Source: Bacilli bacterium (lineage in GTDB: Bacteria > Bacillota_I > Bacilli_A > RFN20 > CAG-826). Taken from it: DNA of 64,000 nt. Every line of letters begins with the position of its first letter. Position 1 is the stretch's first letter. This document shows, one piece after another, positions 33,721 to 42,481 of this stretch. The stretch is from assembly GCA_022653695.1 (NCBI GenBank), contig JALCSW010000004.1, positions 1-64,000 of the forward strand, written 5' to 3'. A program made the position numbers and the translations under genes. Under the pieces are notes generated by a model, which was not told the origin of the DNA, ran no database searches, and worked only from the letters and a program-made list of their open reading frames with translations.

Positions 33721-34265
33721 TCGTAACGGGGCCGATACCCTTCTTTGACGAGATGGCCGTTCTTTTGGCAATCGCGGTACGGGATCGATTTGCGGGGTTT
33801 GCATTCATAGAAATCGCAGACATAGGAGGCGTCGAGGACGTAGGTTTCCCCATGGGCGTACCAGTTGATGATGAAGAAAGCGATGCCCCCGTTTTTTTGG
33901 ACGTTTCGGAGATGCCGCACTTGCTGAGGGGCGATGTTGCCTAACGGAAAGGAGGTCTTGCTCCGGGTGGATTTGGCCTCGAAGTCAAGGTAATGGCCCT
34001 TATAGACGCCGTTATAGTCGGTCGTGCTTTGGGCTTCGAAGTAGGCTTGGGTGATTTTGGCCCCATGCGCGTAATCGACTTTCACGATGTTGATCGGGGT
34101 GGGGCGCTTATAGATGAGCGCCAACCCTTTTTCCAGGTAATATCCATTCGTGTCGTTGATGTCTTTTTCGAATCCCATCCCGCGGTTGGCCGCGCTCGGG
34201 ATTTTCCTTTTCGCGCGCTTTTCCGCGGGCACGAATTTCCGCCCATCGGGATAGCAAGGGGTCAT
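33684..34265 (-). CDS. recU: RecU Holliday-junction resolvase
   Basis: 193 residues. RecU features: N-R-G-M-G-F-E-K-D-I near residue 27, then F-E-A-Q-S-T-T-D-Y-N-G-V, D-F-E-A-K-S-T and F-P-L-G-N-I-A-P-Q-Q-V. The last two include catalytic acidic and Lys residues. RecU cuts four-way junctions. It follows the exonuclease with a four-base overlap. In many Bacilli recU lies beside ponA; here no penicillin-binding protein gene is present, and recU faces the opposite way to nth. Confidence 0.95.
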   Translation of the reverse strand: MTPCYPDGRKFVPAEKRAKRKIPSAANRGMGFEKDINDTNGYYLEKGLALIYKRPTPINIVKVDYAHGAKITQAYFEAQSTTDYNGVYKGHYLDFEAKSTRSKTSFPLGNIAPQQVRHLRNVQKNGGIAFFIINWYAHGETYVLDASYVCDFYECKPRKSIPYRDCQKNGHLVKEGYRPRYDYLPLVERFFLK

Positions 34266-35041
34266 TGCAGGGAATCCTTGATGGCGTTTTCCCAGATTAT
34301 GGGGGTCACGGTGTCGCCGTCGCTAAGTTTTCTTAAGACCGTGGCGATCGGCTTTGGCAGATGGCGGGTCAAGCACAGGGTCTTCTTGTATTCCCGCTGG
34401 ACGACGTCGGGACGATCGAGGAAAGCCTCATAGAGATCCATCAGGTTAAGGGCGTCCACCTTGGCGTCATGGGCCTTCCCTTCGAAAGGAACGCCGAAGA
34501 CCTTCAGATAGTTCGTCAGGGAATAGGGGTTGTTGTTGTCGTCGCGGACGTAAGTGGCGAGGAAGGCCGAGAAATCGAGGTAGTTCTTATGGATGTGGCG
34601 GGCGAATTCCTTGCTCGCGTCGCCCGAGCAATAGACGCTGGCCTCGATGATTTTGAGATCGAAATTGCCGAAAGTGACGAAAACGCAATTCTTGACGTTC
34701 TTTTTGAGGTATTTTTGGAAAAGCGTCATCGCCGCGGGGAAGCTGATCCCCTTCGTTTCCAGGGTCTTTTCGGTGATACCGGTCATTTTCTCGACGATGC
34801 GTCCGATTGGATGGGTGGCCTTCACATAGGCGGAGAACCCCTTGTCGCGTTTCCTGAGGCGGAGATCGTCATCGAGGAAAGCCGTGTAGGCCCCGATTTC
34901 GATCATCTCGTGGCTCAGTTGGGTGCCCTCGAGGTCCACGAAAACGAGGACGCGTTTGTCTTTGATCGCTTTCCGCAGGGCTTTCATCGAGGCAATTTTA
35001 CCACCTTCGTCCGTTTTGGCGGAAATGAGTTCCTCCTCCAT
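34262..35041 (-). CDS. DEDDh 3'-5' exonuclease
   Basis: 259 residues; a shorter start at 34987 (MKALRKAI) is possible. The exonuclease fold is clear: V-F-V-D-L-E-G-T (motif I), then F-G-N-F-D-L-K (motif II) and the H-D-A-K-V-D-A-L (motif III), the DEDDh arrangement of DNA polymerase III epsilon-like exonucleases and RNase T-type enzymes. The C-terminal ~60 residues form an unknown extension. It is divergent from gpsB and overlaps recU by four bases. Its substrate (DNA or RNA) is not shown. Confidence 0.88.
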   Translation of the reverse strand: MEEELISAKTDEGGKIASMKALRKAIKDKRVLVFVDLEGTQLSHEMIEIGAYTAFLDDDLRLRKRDKGFSAYVKATHPIGRIVEKMTGITEKTLETKGISFPAAMTLFQKYLKKNVKNCVFVTFGNFDLKIIEASVYCSGDASKEFARHIHKNYLDFSAFLATYVRDDNNNPYSLTNYLKVFGVPFEGKAHDAKVDALNLMDLYEAFLDRPDVVQREYKKTLCLTRHLPKPIATVLRKLSDGDTVTPIIWENAIKDSLQ

Positions 35042-35069
35042 TGAAGAAAACCCCTATCTTCGATATAAT
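35041..35069 (+). promoter_or_regulatory. gpsB-rnpB promoter
   Basis: TTGAAG (35041-35046), a 17-base spacer and TATAAT (35064-35069). The gpsB ATG begins 16 bases after the -10, with no ribosome site. Confidence 0.75.
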
Positions 35070-35085
35070 CGAAGTCGACCGTCAT

Positions 35086-35505
35086 ATGAACGACAAAATC
35101 GAATTAAGCGTCAAGAAGATCCTCGATAAGAAATTCACGCCCGACGTGAAGGGTTACAACCCTGAGCAAGTCGACGCGTTCTTGGATCAGATCATCAAGG
35201 ATTACCTCGCTTTCTCCGAGATCGAAAAGGAAATGACGGCCCACATTGATTCGCTTCAAGCCTCCCTCGCCCCCCTCAAGGAGAGCGAGGAGAAAGCCAT
35301 GGCCGACGCCAAAGGCTTATGGGAGAAGAACAAACAGCTGGAAATCGACAACGCCTCCATGAGGAGCCGCCTTCAGGGAATCAGGCCCGGAGACCGACCA
35401 ACCGCGGAGAACATGCAGTACATCCAGCGGATTCGCGTCCTTGAGGATTTCCTCAACAGCGAAGGTTACGATCCCAACAATCTGAAGCGAAAGATCAGGA
35501 ATTGA
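35086..35505 (+). CDS. gpsB: GpsB, cell-division coiled-coil protein
   Basis: 139 residues when started at the ATG at 35086; an earlier TTG (35041) would overlap the promoter. The DivIVA/GpsB N-terminal domain is seen: D-I-L-D-K-K-F-style start, G-Y-N-P-E-Q-V-D-A-F-L-D-Q-I-I-K-D-Y. A coiled coil follows (~45-95) and a basic C-terminus. GpsB adjusts peptidoglycan synthesis at the division site. Finding it right before rnpB is a known Bacilli arrangement, which supports this over DivIVA. Its presence argues that the organism has a cell wall. Confidence 0.92.
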   Translation: MNDKIELSVKKILDKKFTPDVKGYNPEQVDAFLDQIIKDYLAFSEIEKEMTAHIDSLQASLAPLKESEEKAMADAKGLWEKNKQLEIDNASMRSRLQGIRPGDRPTAENMQYIQRIRVLEDFLNSEGYDPNNLKRKIRN

Positions 35506-35836
35506 TTCCGGTCCAGGCGACCGCTGCCCGCAAGGGTAGAGGAAAGTCCATGCTCGCACGGTCTGTGACGGCCGTAGTGATTGCGCCAAGCGAAAAGATA
35601 AGCTTGGGTACGCGGGAGCGCGTAACGGCGGATGAAGGTCCCTCGCGGATCGGAGTCCCTAAGGTGCCACAGAGACGAGCTTGCCAGCGATGGCAAGGTG
35701 AAACGCGGTAAACCCCACAAGCGAGAAACCCAAATTTGGTAGGGGAAGAGAGGAAGCCCAACCGAAGGCAACCTCTCCAGCGAAAGCTGAGATTAATCGT
35801 CGCCCTCGACAGAACATGGCTTATCGGACCGGAAAC
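35506..35836 (+). ncRNA. rnpB: RNase P RNA, catalytic subunit
   Basis: P1 stem ends pair exactly: TTCCGGTCC (35506-35514) with GGACCGGAA (35826-35834). The universally conserved GAGGAAAGTCC lies near 35540 and ACAGAA near the 3' end. The RNA begins one base after the gpsB stop. The Bacillus-type shape is inferred from the order of conserved blocks. Confidence 0.95.
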
Positions 35837-35850
35837 TCATTCAAATCGTT

Positions 35851-36474
35851 ATGAACATCCCAACCAAGATAACCGTTTCGCGAATCGTTCTCATCGGCGT
35901 TATGCTGCTGGGGCTTTTCGTGATTTCCTTCATTCCGGACTTCCCGGCCGCTTTCCTTCCCGGGACCCAAATAAGCCTCGTCTACTTCGTTTGCTTTTGG
36001 ATTTTCGCCGTGGCCGCCGTGACCGACAAAATCGATGGGACGCTGGCCCGCAAATGGCATCAGGTCACCGATTTGGGGAAGTTCCTCGATCCGGTCGCGG
36101 ACAAGCTCCTCGTCGATTCGTCCCTCATCGTTCTCACGGTTCCCGCCCTTTTTGCTCCCGACAACATCCTTGTCCCCGTTTATTGCACCGTTATCATGAT
36201 CGTCCGCGATCTGGTGGTCGACAGCCTCCGTTTCATCGCGGCGGGCAAAGGGAAGGTGCTATCCGCCAATGTCTTTGGCAAGGTTAAGACCGTGTGTCAG
36301 ATGGTCGCCATCCCGCTTTTCTTCCTCAACGATTGGCCTTTCTCCTACTTTGACGCTTCTTGGGGCCTTGGCCGCCTGTCGTATGTCTTTATGTTCGTCG
36401 CTACGCTCGCTTCGCTTATCAGCGGCGTCGTTTATCTCGTTCAGAACCGCGATGTTTTCAAGGAGGCCGAATAA
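35851..36474 (+). CDS. pgsA: phosphatidylglycerolphosphate synthase
   Basis: 207 residues with about five membrane helices. The CDP-alcohol phosphotransferase motif is D-K-I-D-G-T-L-A-R then D-L-G-K-F-L-D-P-V-A-D-K, as required. It joins CDP-diacylglycerol and glycerol-3-phosphate, the first step to phosphatidylglycerol. It lies after rnpB and its stop touches the pncC start (TAATG). Confidence 0.95.
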   Translation: MNIPTKITVSRIVLIGVMLLGLFVISFIPDFPAAFLPGTQISLVYFVCFWIFAVAAVTDKIDGTLARKWHQVTDLGKFLDPVADKLLVDSSLIVLTVPALFAPDNILVPVYCTVIMIVRDLVVDSLRFIAAGKGKVLSANVFGKVKTVCQMVAIPLFFLNDWPFSYFDASWGLGRLSYVFMFVATLASLISGVVYLVQNRDVFKEAE

Positions 36475-36944
36475 TGGACAGTCCCGCTAAGCGCGTTATC
36501 AAGAAGATGGCAGCGAAAGGTTTGACCCTCGGTTCCGTCGAGAGCCTGACCGGTGGCCTTTTCGCCTCGGCGATTTGCGAAGTCCCGGGAGCCAGCAAAG
36601 TTTTCAAAGGCGCTCTCGTCACCTATGACAATAGCGAAAAAGTCCATTTGGCGGACGTGCTCGAGGAAAGCATAGAGAACTATGGGGTGGTCTCGGAGCA
36701 AGTGGCTGAGGAAATGGCCCTTGGGGGCGTGCGCAACCTCTTCGTCGACGTGTGCGTGTCCTTCACCGGCAACGCCGGACCGACCGCCGAAGTTGGCTCG
36801 GCCAAGGTCGGGGACGTCTATATGGCCATCGCCTTTGGCGGCGACCGCGTTTATCGTTACGCCCTTCATTTTAGGGGCCCGCGCAACCTCATTCGCCAGC
36901 AATGCGTCGACAAAGCGCTCGAGGAACTTGACGCGCTTTTGTAG
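36474..36944 (+). CDS. pncC: CinA C-terminal-family NMN amidohydrolase
   Basis: 156 residues. V-E-S-L-T-G-G-L-F-A-S-A-I is near residue 20 and V-S-F-T-G-N-A-G-P near 97, both typical of the PncC/CinA C-terminal domain. Members deamidate nicotinamide mononucleotide, part of NAD recycling. The longer N-terminal CinA part is absent. It lies between pgsA and recA, as cinA often does. The start is the ATG overlapping the pgsA stop. Confidence 0.9.
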   Translation: MDSPAKRVIKKMAAKGLTLGSVESLTGGLFASAICEVPGASKVFKGALVTYDNSEKVHLADVLEESIENYGVVSEQVAEEMALGGVRNLFVDVCVSFTGNAGPTAEVGSAKVGDVYMAIAFGGDRVYRYALHFRGPRNLIRQQCVDKALEELDALL

Positions 36945-36997
36945 TTTGTTTCGGTACGAATTGGCCAAACGCCACTAATTTATAGAGGAGGCACATT

Positions 36998-38047
36998 ATG
37001 GCTGCTGATACAACAAAGAGAGACGAAGCGCTCGAAGATGCCCTCAAAGCCATCGAGAAGACGTATGGCAAGGGTAGCGTGATGCGTTTGGGCGACCATG
37101 CCCGCGTCGACGTGGACGTCATTCCAAGCGGATCGCTTCTATTGGACCACGCCCTTGGGGTGGGAGGCTATCCGAAGGGCCGCATCGTGGAAATCTACGG
37201 CCCTGAAAGCTCCGGCAAGACGACCTTGGCGCTTCATGCCGTCGCCGAATGCCAAAAGAAAGGCGGCCGCGCCGCCTATGTCGACGCCGAGCACGCCATC
37301 GATCCGGATTACGCCGCTAATCTCGGCGTGAACATCGACGAGCTCATCCTTTCGCAACCCGACAGCGGCGAACAGGCTCTCGAAATCGTCGAGATGCTCG
37401 CCCAAAGCGGGGCCATTGACATCATCGTCGTCGACTCGGTGGCGGCCCTTGTCCCCCAAGCCGAACTCGATGGGGTCATGGGCGACAATCAAGTTGGCTT
37501 ACAGGCCCGCCTGATGTCGAAGGCCATGCGCAAACTCGCGGCCATCCTCGACAAAACCGGATGTTTGGTCGTCTTCATCAACCAGCTCCGCGAGAAAGTC
37601 GGCATCGTTTACGGGAACCCCGAGGTCACTACCGGGGGCCGGGCTTTGAAGTTCTATGCCACGATCCGGTTGGATCTGCGCCGCGCCGAGGCGATCAAAA
37701 ACGGCAGCGACATAATCGGCAACAGCGTCAAAATCAAGGTCGTGAAGAACAAGGTCGCGCCCCCCTTCAAGACCGCCGTAGTGGACGTCATATATGGCAA
37801 AGGCATCTCCAAAGAAGGCGAGATCCTCGATCTCGGCGTGGAATACGGCTTCATTCAGAAAACCGGGAACTGGTATGAGATCAGCGGCGAAAAGATCGGC
37901 AACGGCCGCGAGGCCACGAAGGAATACTTGCGGAACCACTCCGATGTCGAAGGCGACATCGAGGGGAAGGTTCGCGAAAAACTCAAAGGCGATCCGGAGG
38001 AAGCCAAAAAGAGCGACGGGAAGAAGGGCGAGCCGACCAAAAAATAG
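36998..38047 (+). CDS. recA: RecA recombinase
   Basis: 349 residues. Walker [10 protein letters not shown] is near residue 70, and the Walker B area [10 protein letters not shown] is followed by L2-loop [15 protein letters not shown] and the R-E-K-V-G-I region. The C-terminus is acidic and Lys-rich. AGAGGAGG precedes the ATG. An 11-base palindrome TTCGGTACGAA lies upstream (36950-36960), but no standard Gram-positive LexA box is seen. A terminator follows. Confidence 0.98.
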   Translation: MAADTTKRDEALEDALKAIEKTYGKGSVMRLGDHARVDVDVIPSGSLLLDHALGVGGYPKGRIVEIYGPESSGKTTLALHAVAECQKKGGRAAYVDAEHAIDPDYAANLGVNIDELILSQPDSGEQALEIVEMLAQSGAIDIIVVDSVAALVPQAELDGVMGDNQVGLQARLMSKAMRKLAAILDKTGCLVVFINQLREKVGIVYGNPEVTTGGRALKFYATIRLDLRRAEAIKNGSDIIGNSVKIKVVKNKVAPPFKTAVVDVIYGKGISKEGEILDLGVEYGFIQKTGNWYEISGEKIGNGREATKEYLRNHSDVEGDIEGKVREKLKGDPEEAKKSDGKKGEPTKK

Positions 38048-38076
38048 CTTTGGCGAAGACCGTTCTGACGAACGCA

Positions 38077-38106
38077 AACCACGATTGGACGATCGTGGTT
38101 TTTTCT
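38077..38106 (+). terminator. recA terminator
   Basis: AACCACGAT-tggacg-ATCGTGGTT followed by TTTTC. Confidence 0.9.
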
Positions 38107-38358
38107 TTGCCCTCAGCCGTTTTATCCAAAAAACACCAGTCATGGGGCCTTAATCGTTTCACGTTCGTTTTTTATTCGTAGCGCTTTTTCTTCGACCTTG
38201 CTAGAATTAAGCCGTACCTTCAGGTACTTACCACCCATAGATTTGCATTGGGTCCTCGTAATTGGCCGCAAGGCTTGCCATAAAAATACGAAGTCAATAA
38301 TTTTCAGTCTATTGGGCGTAATGTACTTTTTTGGTTCTTTAAAAGGAGTGCATCCAAA
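38107..38358 (+). promoter_or_regulatory. rny upstream region with promoter and palindromes
   Basis: A 252-base region without a gene. It holds TTGCCA (38275-38280), a 17-base spacer and TAATTT (38298-38303), a likely rny promoter with a ~50-base leader ending in AAAAGGAG. A second possible -10, TAGAAT (38202-38207), lies next to a GTACCT-TC-AGGTAC palindrome (38214-38227). Another palindrome, GCAAG-G-CTTGC (38268-38278), overlaps the -35. These could be regulator sites. Confidence 0.5.
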
Positions 38359-39945
38359 ATGCCTATCAACAATGTCGTGGCCCTCTCCACCGAGGGCTGG
38401 ATCGGGATCGCCGTCGGGGCGTTGGCTCTTGGGGTCATCGCGACGATCGTCGTTTTCAAGCTGATCCCTTCTTTCAAGAGGAGCAGCGCGAACAAGCAGG
38501 CCAAACAGATCCTGCGCGATGCCGAAATCAAAGCCGAGCGCATCGCCAAGAACGCGGAGATCGACGCCAAGCAGGCGGCCTTCGAATCCAAGCAGAACGC
38601 CCAAAACGAAATCCGTCAGATGAAATCCGAAATCCAGGGCGAGCAAGCCAAGCTCGATTTGCGGGAGCAGACCATCGACGCCCGCGACAACGCCCTTCTT
38701 CAGAAGGAAAACGCGCTTGACGCGAAAAACGACGATCTGAAGAACCAAATGGCTTCCTGCGATAAGAAGCAGGCCGAACTCGATTCCAAGATCGATGGCA
38801 TCATCGTCGAACTTGAGAAGGTGAGCGGCATGTCCGTGAAGGAAGCCCACGCCGAGATCATGGCCCGCGTCGAAAGCAAGATGTCCGCCGAAATCGCCGC
38901 TTACATCAAAAACCAAGAGGACGAAGCCGAGGAGACCGCCCAGGCGAAGGCCACCGATCTGCTCGGTTTGGCCTGCGATCGTTACGCCCAAGAAGTCACG
39001 ACTGAGCGCAACGTCGCCGTCATCGCCCTTCCGACCGACGAACTCAAGGGCCGCATCATCGGGCGCGAAGGCCGCAACATCCGCGTTCTCGAGCAAACCC
39101 TCGGCGTCGATCTCGTCATCGACGACACGCCGGAAGTCATCACCATCAGCTGCTTCGATCCGATCCGGCGCGAAATCGCCCGCCGCACCATGGAGTATTT
39201 GGTCAAAGACGGCCGCATTCAGCCGGGCCGCATCGAGGAAATCGCCGCCAAATTCAAACGCGACGTGCAAACCGAGACCCAAAAAGTCGGCGAAGACGCC
39301 GCCTTCAAACTCGGCCTGCCGAAAATCAGCAAGGAGCTTTGCGGTTGCCTTGGCCGCCTGAAGTACCGCACTTCCTATGGGCAGAACGCCCTTCAGCATT
39401 CGATGGAAGTCGCCAGCCTCACCGGCATGATGGCGGCCGAGCTGGGCCTTGACCAGAATCTGGCCAAGCGCGCCGGGCTTCTTCACGACATCGGAAAGGC
39501 CGTGGACTTTGAGCAGGAAGGCTCCCACGTTCAGCTCGGCGCCGATCTCGCCCGGAAATACGGCGAACCCGACGTCGTCATCAACTCGATCGAATCGCAT
39601 CACGGCGACGTGCCGGCGAAATACGTCATCGCCCATCTCGTCGCGGCGGCCGACACCCTGAGCGCCGCCCGCCCGGGCGCCCGCAGCGAGACGATGGAAA
39701 ACTACGTCAAGCGCATCACCCAGCTCGAAGACATCGCGAAGACGTTCGACGGGGTCCAGCAGGCTTATGCCATGCAGGCCGGCCGCGAGATCCGCGTCAT
39801 GGTGATCCCTGAGCGCGTCAGCGACGACCAGGCCGTTCAGATGGCCCTCAAGATGCGCGAGAAGATCGAAAGCGAAATGACTTATCCGGGCCAAATCAAG
39901 GTTTCGGTCATCCGCGAATACCGCGCGGTCGAAACGGCGAAATAG
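38359..39945 (+). CDS. rny: RNase Y
   Basis: 528 residues. An N-terminal membrane anchor (about 13-35) is followed by a long coiled coil (~50-200), a KH domain with G-R-I-I-G-R-E-G-R-N-I near 230, and an HD domain with L-L-H-D-I-G-K-A near 374. RNase Y starts mRNA decay at the membrane. It begins an operon continuing to tcdA. AAAAGGAG precedes the ATG. Confidence 0.97.
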   Translation: MPINNVVALSTEGWIGIAVGALALGVIATIVVFKLIPSFKRSSANKQAKQILRDAEIKAERIAKNAEIDAKQAAFESKQNAQNEIRQMKSEIQGEQAKLDLREQTIDARDNALLQKENALDAKNDDLKNQMASCDKKQAELDSKIDGIIVELEKVSGMSVKEAHAEIMARVESKMSAEIAAYIKNQEDEAEETAQAKATDLLGLACDRYAQEVTTERNVAVIALPTDELKGRIIGREGRNIRVLEQTLGVDLVIDDTPEVITISCFDPIRREIARRTMEYLVKDGRIQPGRIEEIAAKFKRDVQTETQKVGEDAAFKLGLPKISKELCGCLGRLKYRTSYGQNALQHSMEVASLTGMMAAELGLDQNLAKRAGLLHDIGKAVDFEQEGSHVQLGADLARKYGEPDVVINSIESHHGDVPAKYVIAHLVAAADTLSAARPGARSETMENYVKRITQLEDIAKTFDGVQQAYAMQAGREIRVMVIPERVSDDQAVQMALKMREKIESEMTYPGQIKVSVIREYRAVETAK

Positions 39946-39956
39946 CGTCTTTGCCT

Positions 39957-40742
39957 ATGCGGATTCTCTTCTATGGGGATATCGTCGGCAAGATCGGCAG
40001 GGAGGCCATCAAGGCCTCTTTGCCGTCTTTGGTCCGGTCGAAGGGGATCGATTTCGTGATCGCCAACGGCGAGAACGCGACGCATGGGAAAGGGCTCAAC
40101 GAAAGCCACTACCACCAACTCGTTTCCTATGGGGTCGATTGTTTAACGCTAGGCAACCACTGGCATTCCAAACCGGTCATCGACGAATACATCGACGAGG
40201 CCGAGCATCTCGTCAGGCCGCTTAACCTGATCGATTGCCACCATGGCCTTGGAAGCGCCTCCTACGACGTGGATGGGGTCGAAATCAGGGTCACGAACGT
40301 GATGGGGCAGGCTTTCATGAAAGAAACCGTGGGCTCGCCCAACGAAGCGATGGAGAAACTGCTGTCCGAAATCGACCCGTGCGTCCATATCGTCGATTTC
40401 CATGCCGACAGCACGAGCGAAAAAGAAGTGTTCGCCTATCTTCTCTCGGGCCGCGTCAGCGCGGTCGTCGGGACCCACACCCACGTTCAAACCAACGACG
40501 CTAGGATCCTCGAAGGCGGGACGGCCTACATCAGCGACGTCGGCATGTGCGGGGCCGCCGATGGGGTCATCGGCTTCGAGAAGCATTCCGTCATCAACAA
40601 AGTCGTCTATGGCCAAAAAGGCATTTTCGAAATCGACGACGACGCGCAGCCAATGGTGAACGCCGTCGTCATCGACGTCGATGAGTCGACCTATCGGGCC
40701 ACTTCGATCCGAACCCTCAATCTATTGGAGAATAAGCGATGA
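39957..40742 (+). CDS. ymdB: YmdB-type metallophosphoesterase
   Basis: 261 residues starting at the ATG at 39957 (TTG 39951 is less likely). Motifs of the YmdB family: I-L-F-Y-G-D-I-V-G-K-I-G near the start, A-N-G-E-N-A-T-H-G-K-G, T-L-G-N-H-W, and V-D-F-H-A-D-S-T-S-E-K-E. It cleaves cyclic nucleotides in vitro in Bacillus. It lies 11 bases after rny, as in Bacillus, and overlaps miaB by four bases. Confidence 0.94.
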   Translation: MRILFYGDIVGKIGREAIKASLPSLVRSKGIDFVIANGENATHGKGLNESHYHQLVSYGVDCLTLGNHWHSKPVIDEYIDEAEHLVRPLNLIDCHHGLGSASYDVDGVEIRVTNVMGQAFMKETVGSPNEAMEKLLSEIDPCVHIVDFHADSTSEKEVFAYLLSGRVSAVVGTHTHVQTNDARILEGGTAYISDVGMCGAADGVIGFEKHSVINKVVYGQKGIFEIDDDAQPMVNAVVIDVDESTYRATSIRTLNLLENKR

Positions 40743-42481
40743 GTAAGTGCGTGTACCGTTCCCTGCCCGACATGAGCAAGGCCCGCAACCGGGTCGATGG
40801 GCCTTTATTTTTCGAGGGCGAAAAAAAGATCCCCGCCGAAATCGGCGCGTACGCGAAAGGCCGCCGCTTCTTCATCCGCACTTACGGCTGCCAAGCCAAC
40901 ATCCGCGACGAAGAAATCATGGCGGGATACCTTGCCTCAGCCGGTTTCTCGAGAACCGAAAACGAGTCCGAGGCCGATTTGGCGATCATCAACACCTGCG
41001 CCGTCCGGGAGAACGCGGAGGACAAGGTTTACGGCCAAATCGGGGTTTTCAAAGCCAACGCCGACAGGAACCCTTCCTTCATCCTCGCCGTTTGCGGTTG
41101 CATGATGCAGGAGGAGGGCGTGGCGGAGAAACTCACGAAAACGTACCCTTACCTTTCCCTCGTTTTCGGGACCCACAACGTGAGCGATATCCTTTCGCTT
41201 CTAAACGAGGTCATCGTTTCGCGGAAACGGCTCGTCGACGTGAAAAGCTTCCCCGGGGCAATAATCGAGGGGATGCCCTCCGTCCGCCTCGATGGCTACA
41301 AGGCGTTCGTGAACATTTCTTACGGATGCGACAAATTCTGCACCTATTGCATCGTCCCTTATACGCGAGGCCGGGAACGGAGCCGCCGCCCCGAAGCCAT
41401 CCTCAAGGAATGCGAGGATTTGGCCGAGCGCGGTTTCAAGCAGGTCACCCTTTTGGGTCAAAACGTCAATTCGTACGGCCTTGATTTTAAGGATGGGACC
41501 ACTTTCGCTTCCTTGCTTGACCAAGTGGCCGGCCTCGACATTCCGCACGTCCGTTTCCTCACCTCTTACCCGAGCCAGTTCACCGATGCGATGATCGACG
41601 TCATGGCCCGTCACCCCAACATCGACAAATGGCTTCACCTTCCGGTTCAGTCCGGCAGCGACAGCTGTCTGAAACGCATGGGCCGCCGCTACACGAGGGA
41701 AGGATACCTTGACTTAGTGAGGCGCATCAGGGCGAAGATCCCCTCCATCGCCCTCACGACCGACCTCATCGTCGGCTTCCCCAACGAAACCGCCGCCGAA
41801 TTCGAGGACACGCTGAGTTTATGCCGTGAGGTTTCCTACTCCTCCGCTTTCATGTTCATCTATTCGCCGCGCCGAGGGACCCCGGCCGCCGCCATCAAGG
41901 ACGGCGTGGGCTCCGAGGAGAAGCACGCGAGGTTCCTCCGCCTTTCTAGAGTCATCGAGGAGACCACGTCGAAGCACTCCCTCTCCATGGTTGGTGGAAC
42001 CTATTCCGTCTTGGTCGACGGCCCCAGCAAAAAGGACCCATCGGTCCTTTCGGGTTACGCCCCCAATGGCAAATTGGTCAACTTCAAAGGGCCGCTTTAC
42101 CTTAAAGGCGCCGAGGTTCCGGTCAAAATCAAGGAATCCCACACCTATAGCCTCATCGGGGAAATGGTCGGCGAGGCGATCGTCCACAAAGCCGAGGACG
42201 TCGCTTATTTGCTGAGGCGCGATCCTCTAGCGAAGGAATATCTCCGTCTTGACGAAGCGGTCCGAGGTGATCCGGAAATCAAAAAGCTCGGCGAGGACCT
42301 CGTCTCCGCCAAGAAGGCCATGGCCTTATCGATGGGGCGGAGCGAGGAATACGAGGCCGCGAAAAAGACGTATGAAGGGTTGCTTAGAAAAATCAAGAAC
42401 CATCCGCTTTTGGCCAATCGCGCCGCTTTGCAAGGGGCGGTGGAGGATATCCTCCTGCAGGTGAGGGACAGCCTGAAATGA
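40739..42481 (+). CDS. miaB: MiaB methylthiotransferase fused to a YmcA/YlbF-like domain
   Basis: 580 residues. The MTTase domain has three Cys for one 4Fe-4S cluster (Y-G-C-Q-A-N near 50, N-T-C-A-V near 85, G-C-M-M near 119). The radical SAM C-D-K-F-C-T-Y-C is near 197-204, and a TRAM domain spans about 400-480. MiaB normally ends near this point. Residues ~485-580 form an extra helical domain with H-P-L-L-A-N-R-A-A-L and E-Y-E-A-A-K-K-T-Y-E patterns that resemble YmcA/RicA. It has no Cys, unlike the Fe-S-binding Bacillus RicA. It overlaps miaA. Confidence 0.93.
   Translation: MSKCVYRSLPDMSKARNRVDGPLFFEGEKKIPAEIGAYAKGRRFFIRTYGCQANIRDEEIMAGYLASAGFSRTENESEADLAIINTCAVRENAEDKVYGQIGVFKANADRNPSFILAVCGCMMQEEGVAEKLTKTYPYLSLVFGTHNVSDILSLLNEVIVSRKRLVDVKSFPGAIIEGMPSVRLDGYKAFVNISYGCDKFCTYCIVPYTRGRERSRRPEAILKECEDLAERGFKQVTLLGQNVNSYGLDFKDGTTFASLLDQVAGLDIPHVRFLTSYPSQFTDAMIDVMARHPNIDKWLHLPVQSGSDSCLKRMGRRYTREGYLDLVRRIRAKIPSIALTTDLIVGFPNETAAEFEDTLSLCREVSYSSAFMFIYSPRRGTPAAAIKDGVGSEEKHARFLRLSRVIEETTSKHSLSMVGGTYSVLVDGPSKKDPSVLSGYAPNGKLVNFKGPLYLKGAEVPVKIKESHTYSLIGEMVGEAIVHKAEDVAYLLRRDPLAKEYLRLDEAVRGDPEIKKLGEDLVSAKKAMALSMGRSEEYEAAKKTYEGLLRKIKNHPLLANRAALQGAVEDILLQVRDSLK

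Noticed and set aside
36950-36960. LexA/DinR box upstream of recA
   Set aside because: TTCGGTACGAA is a palindrome but does not match the Gram-positive CGAAC-N4-GTTCG box, so SOS control is not claimed.
38140-39894. 584-residue open frame on the minus strand across rny
   Set aside because: It is antisense to RNase Y, has low-complexity composition (rich in D, G, H, F, V), and has no ribosome site. It is a shadow of the rny codons.
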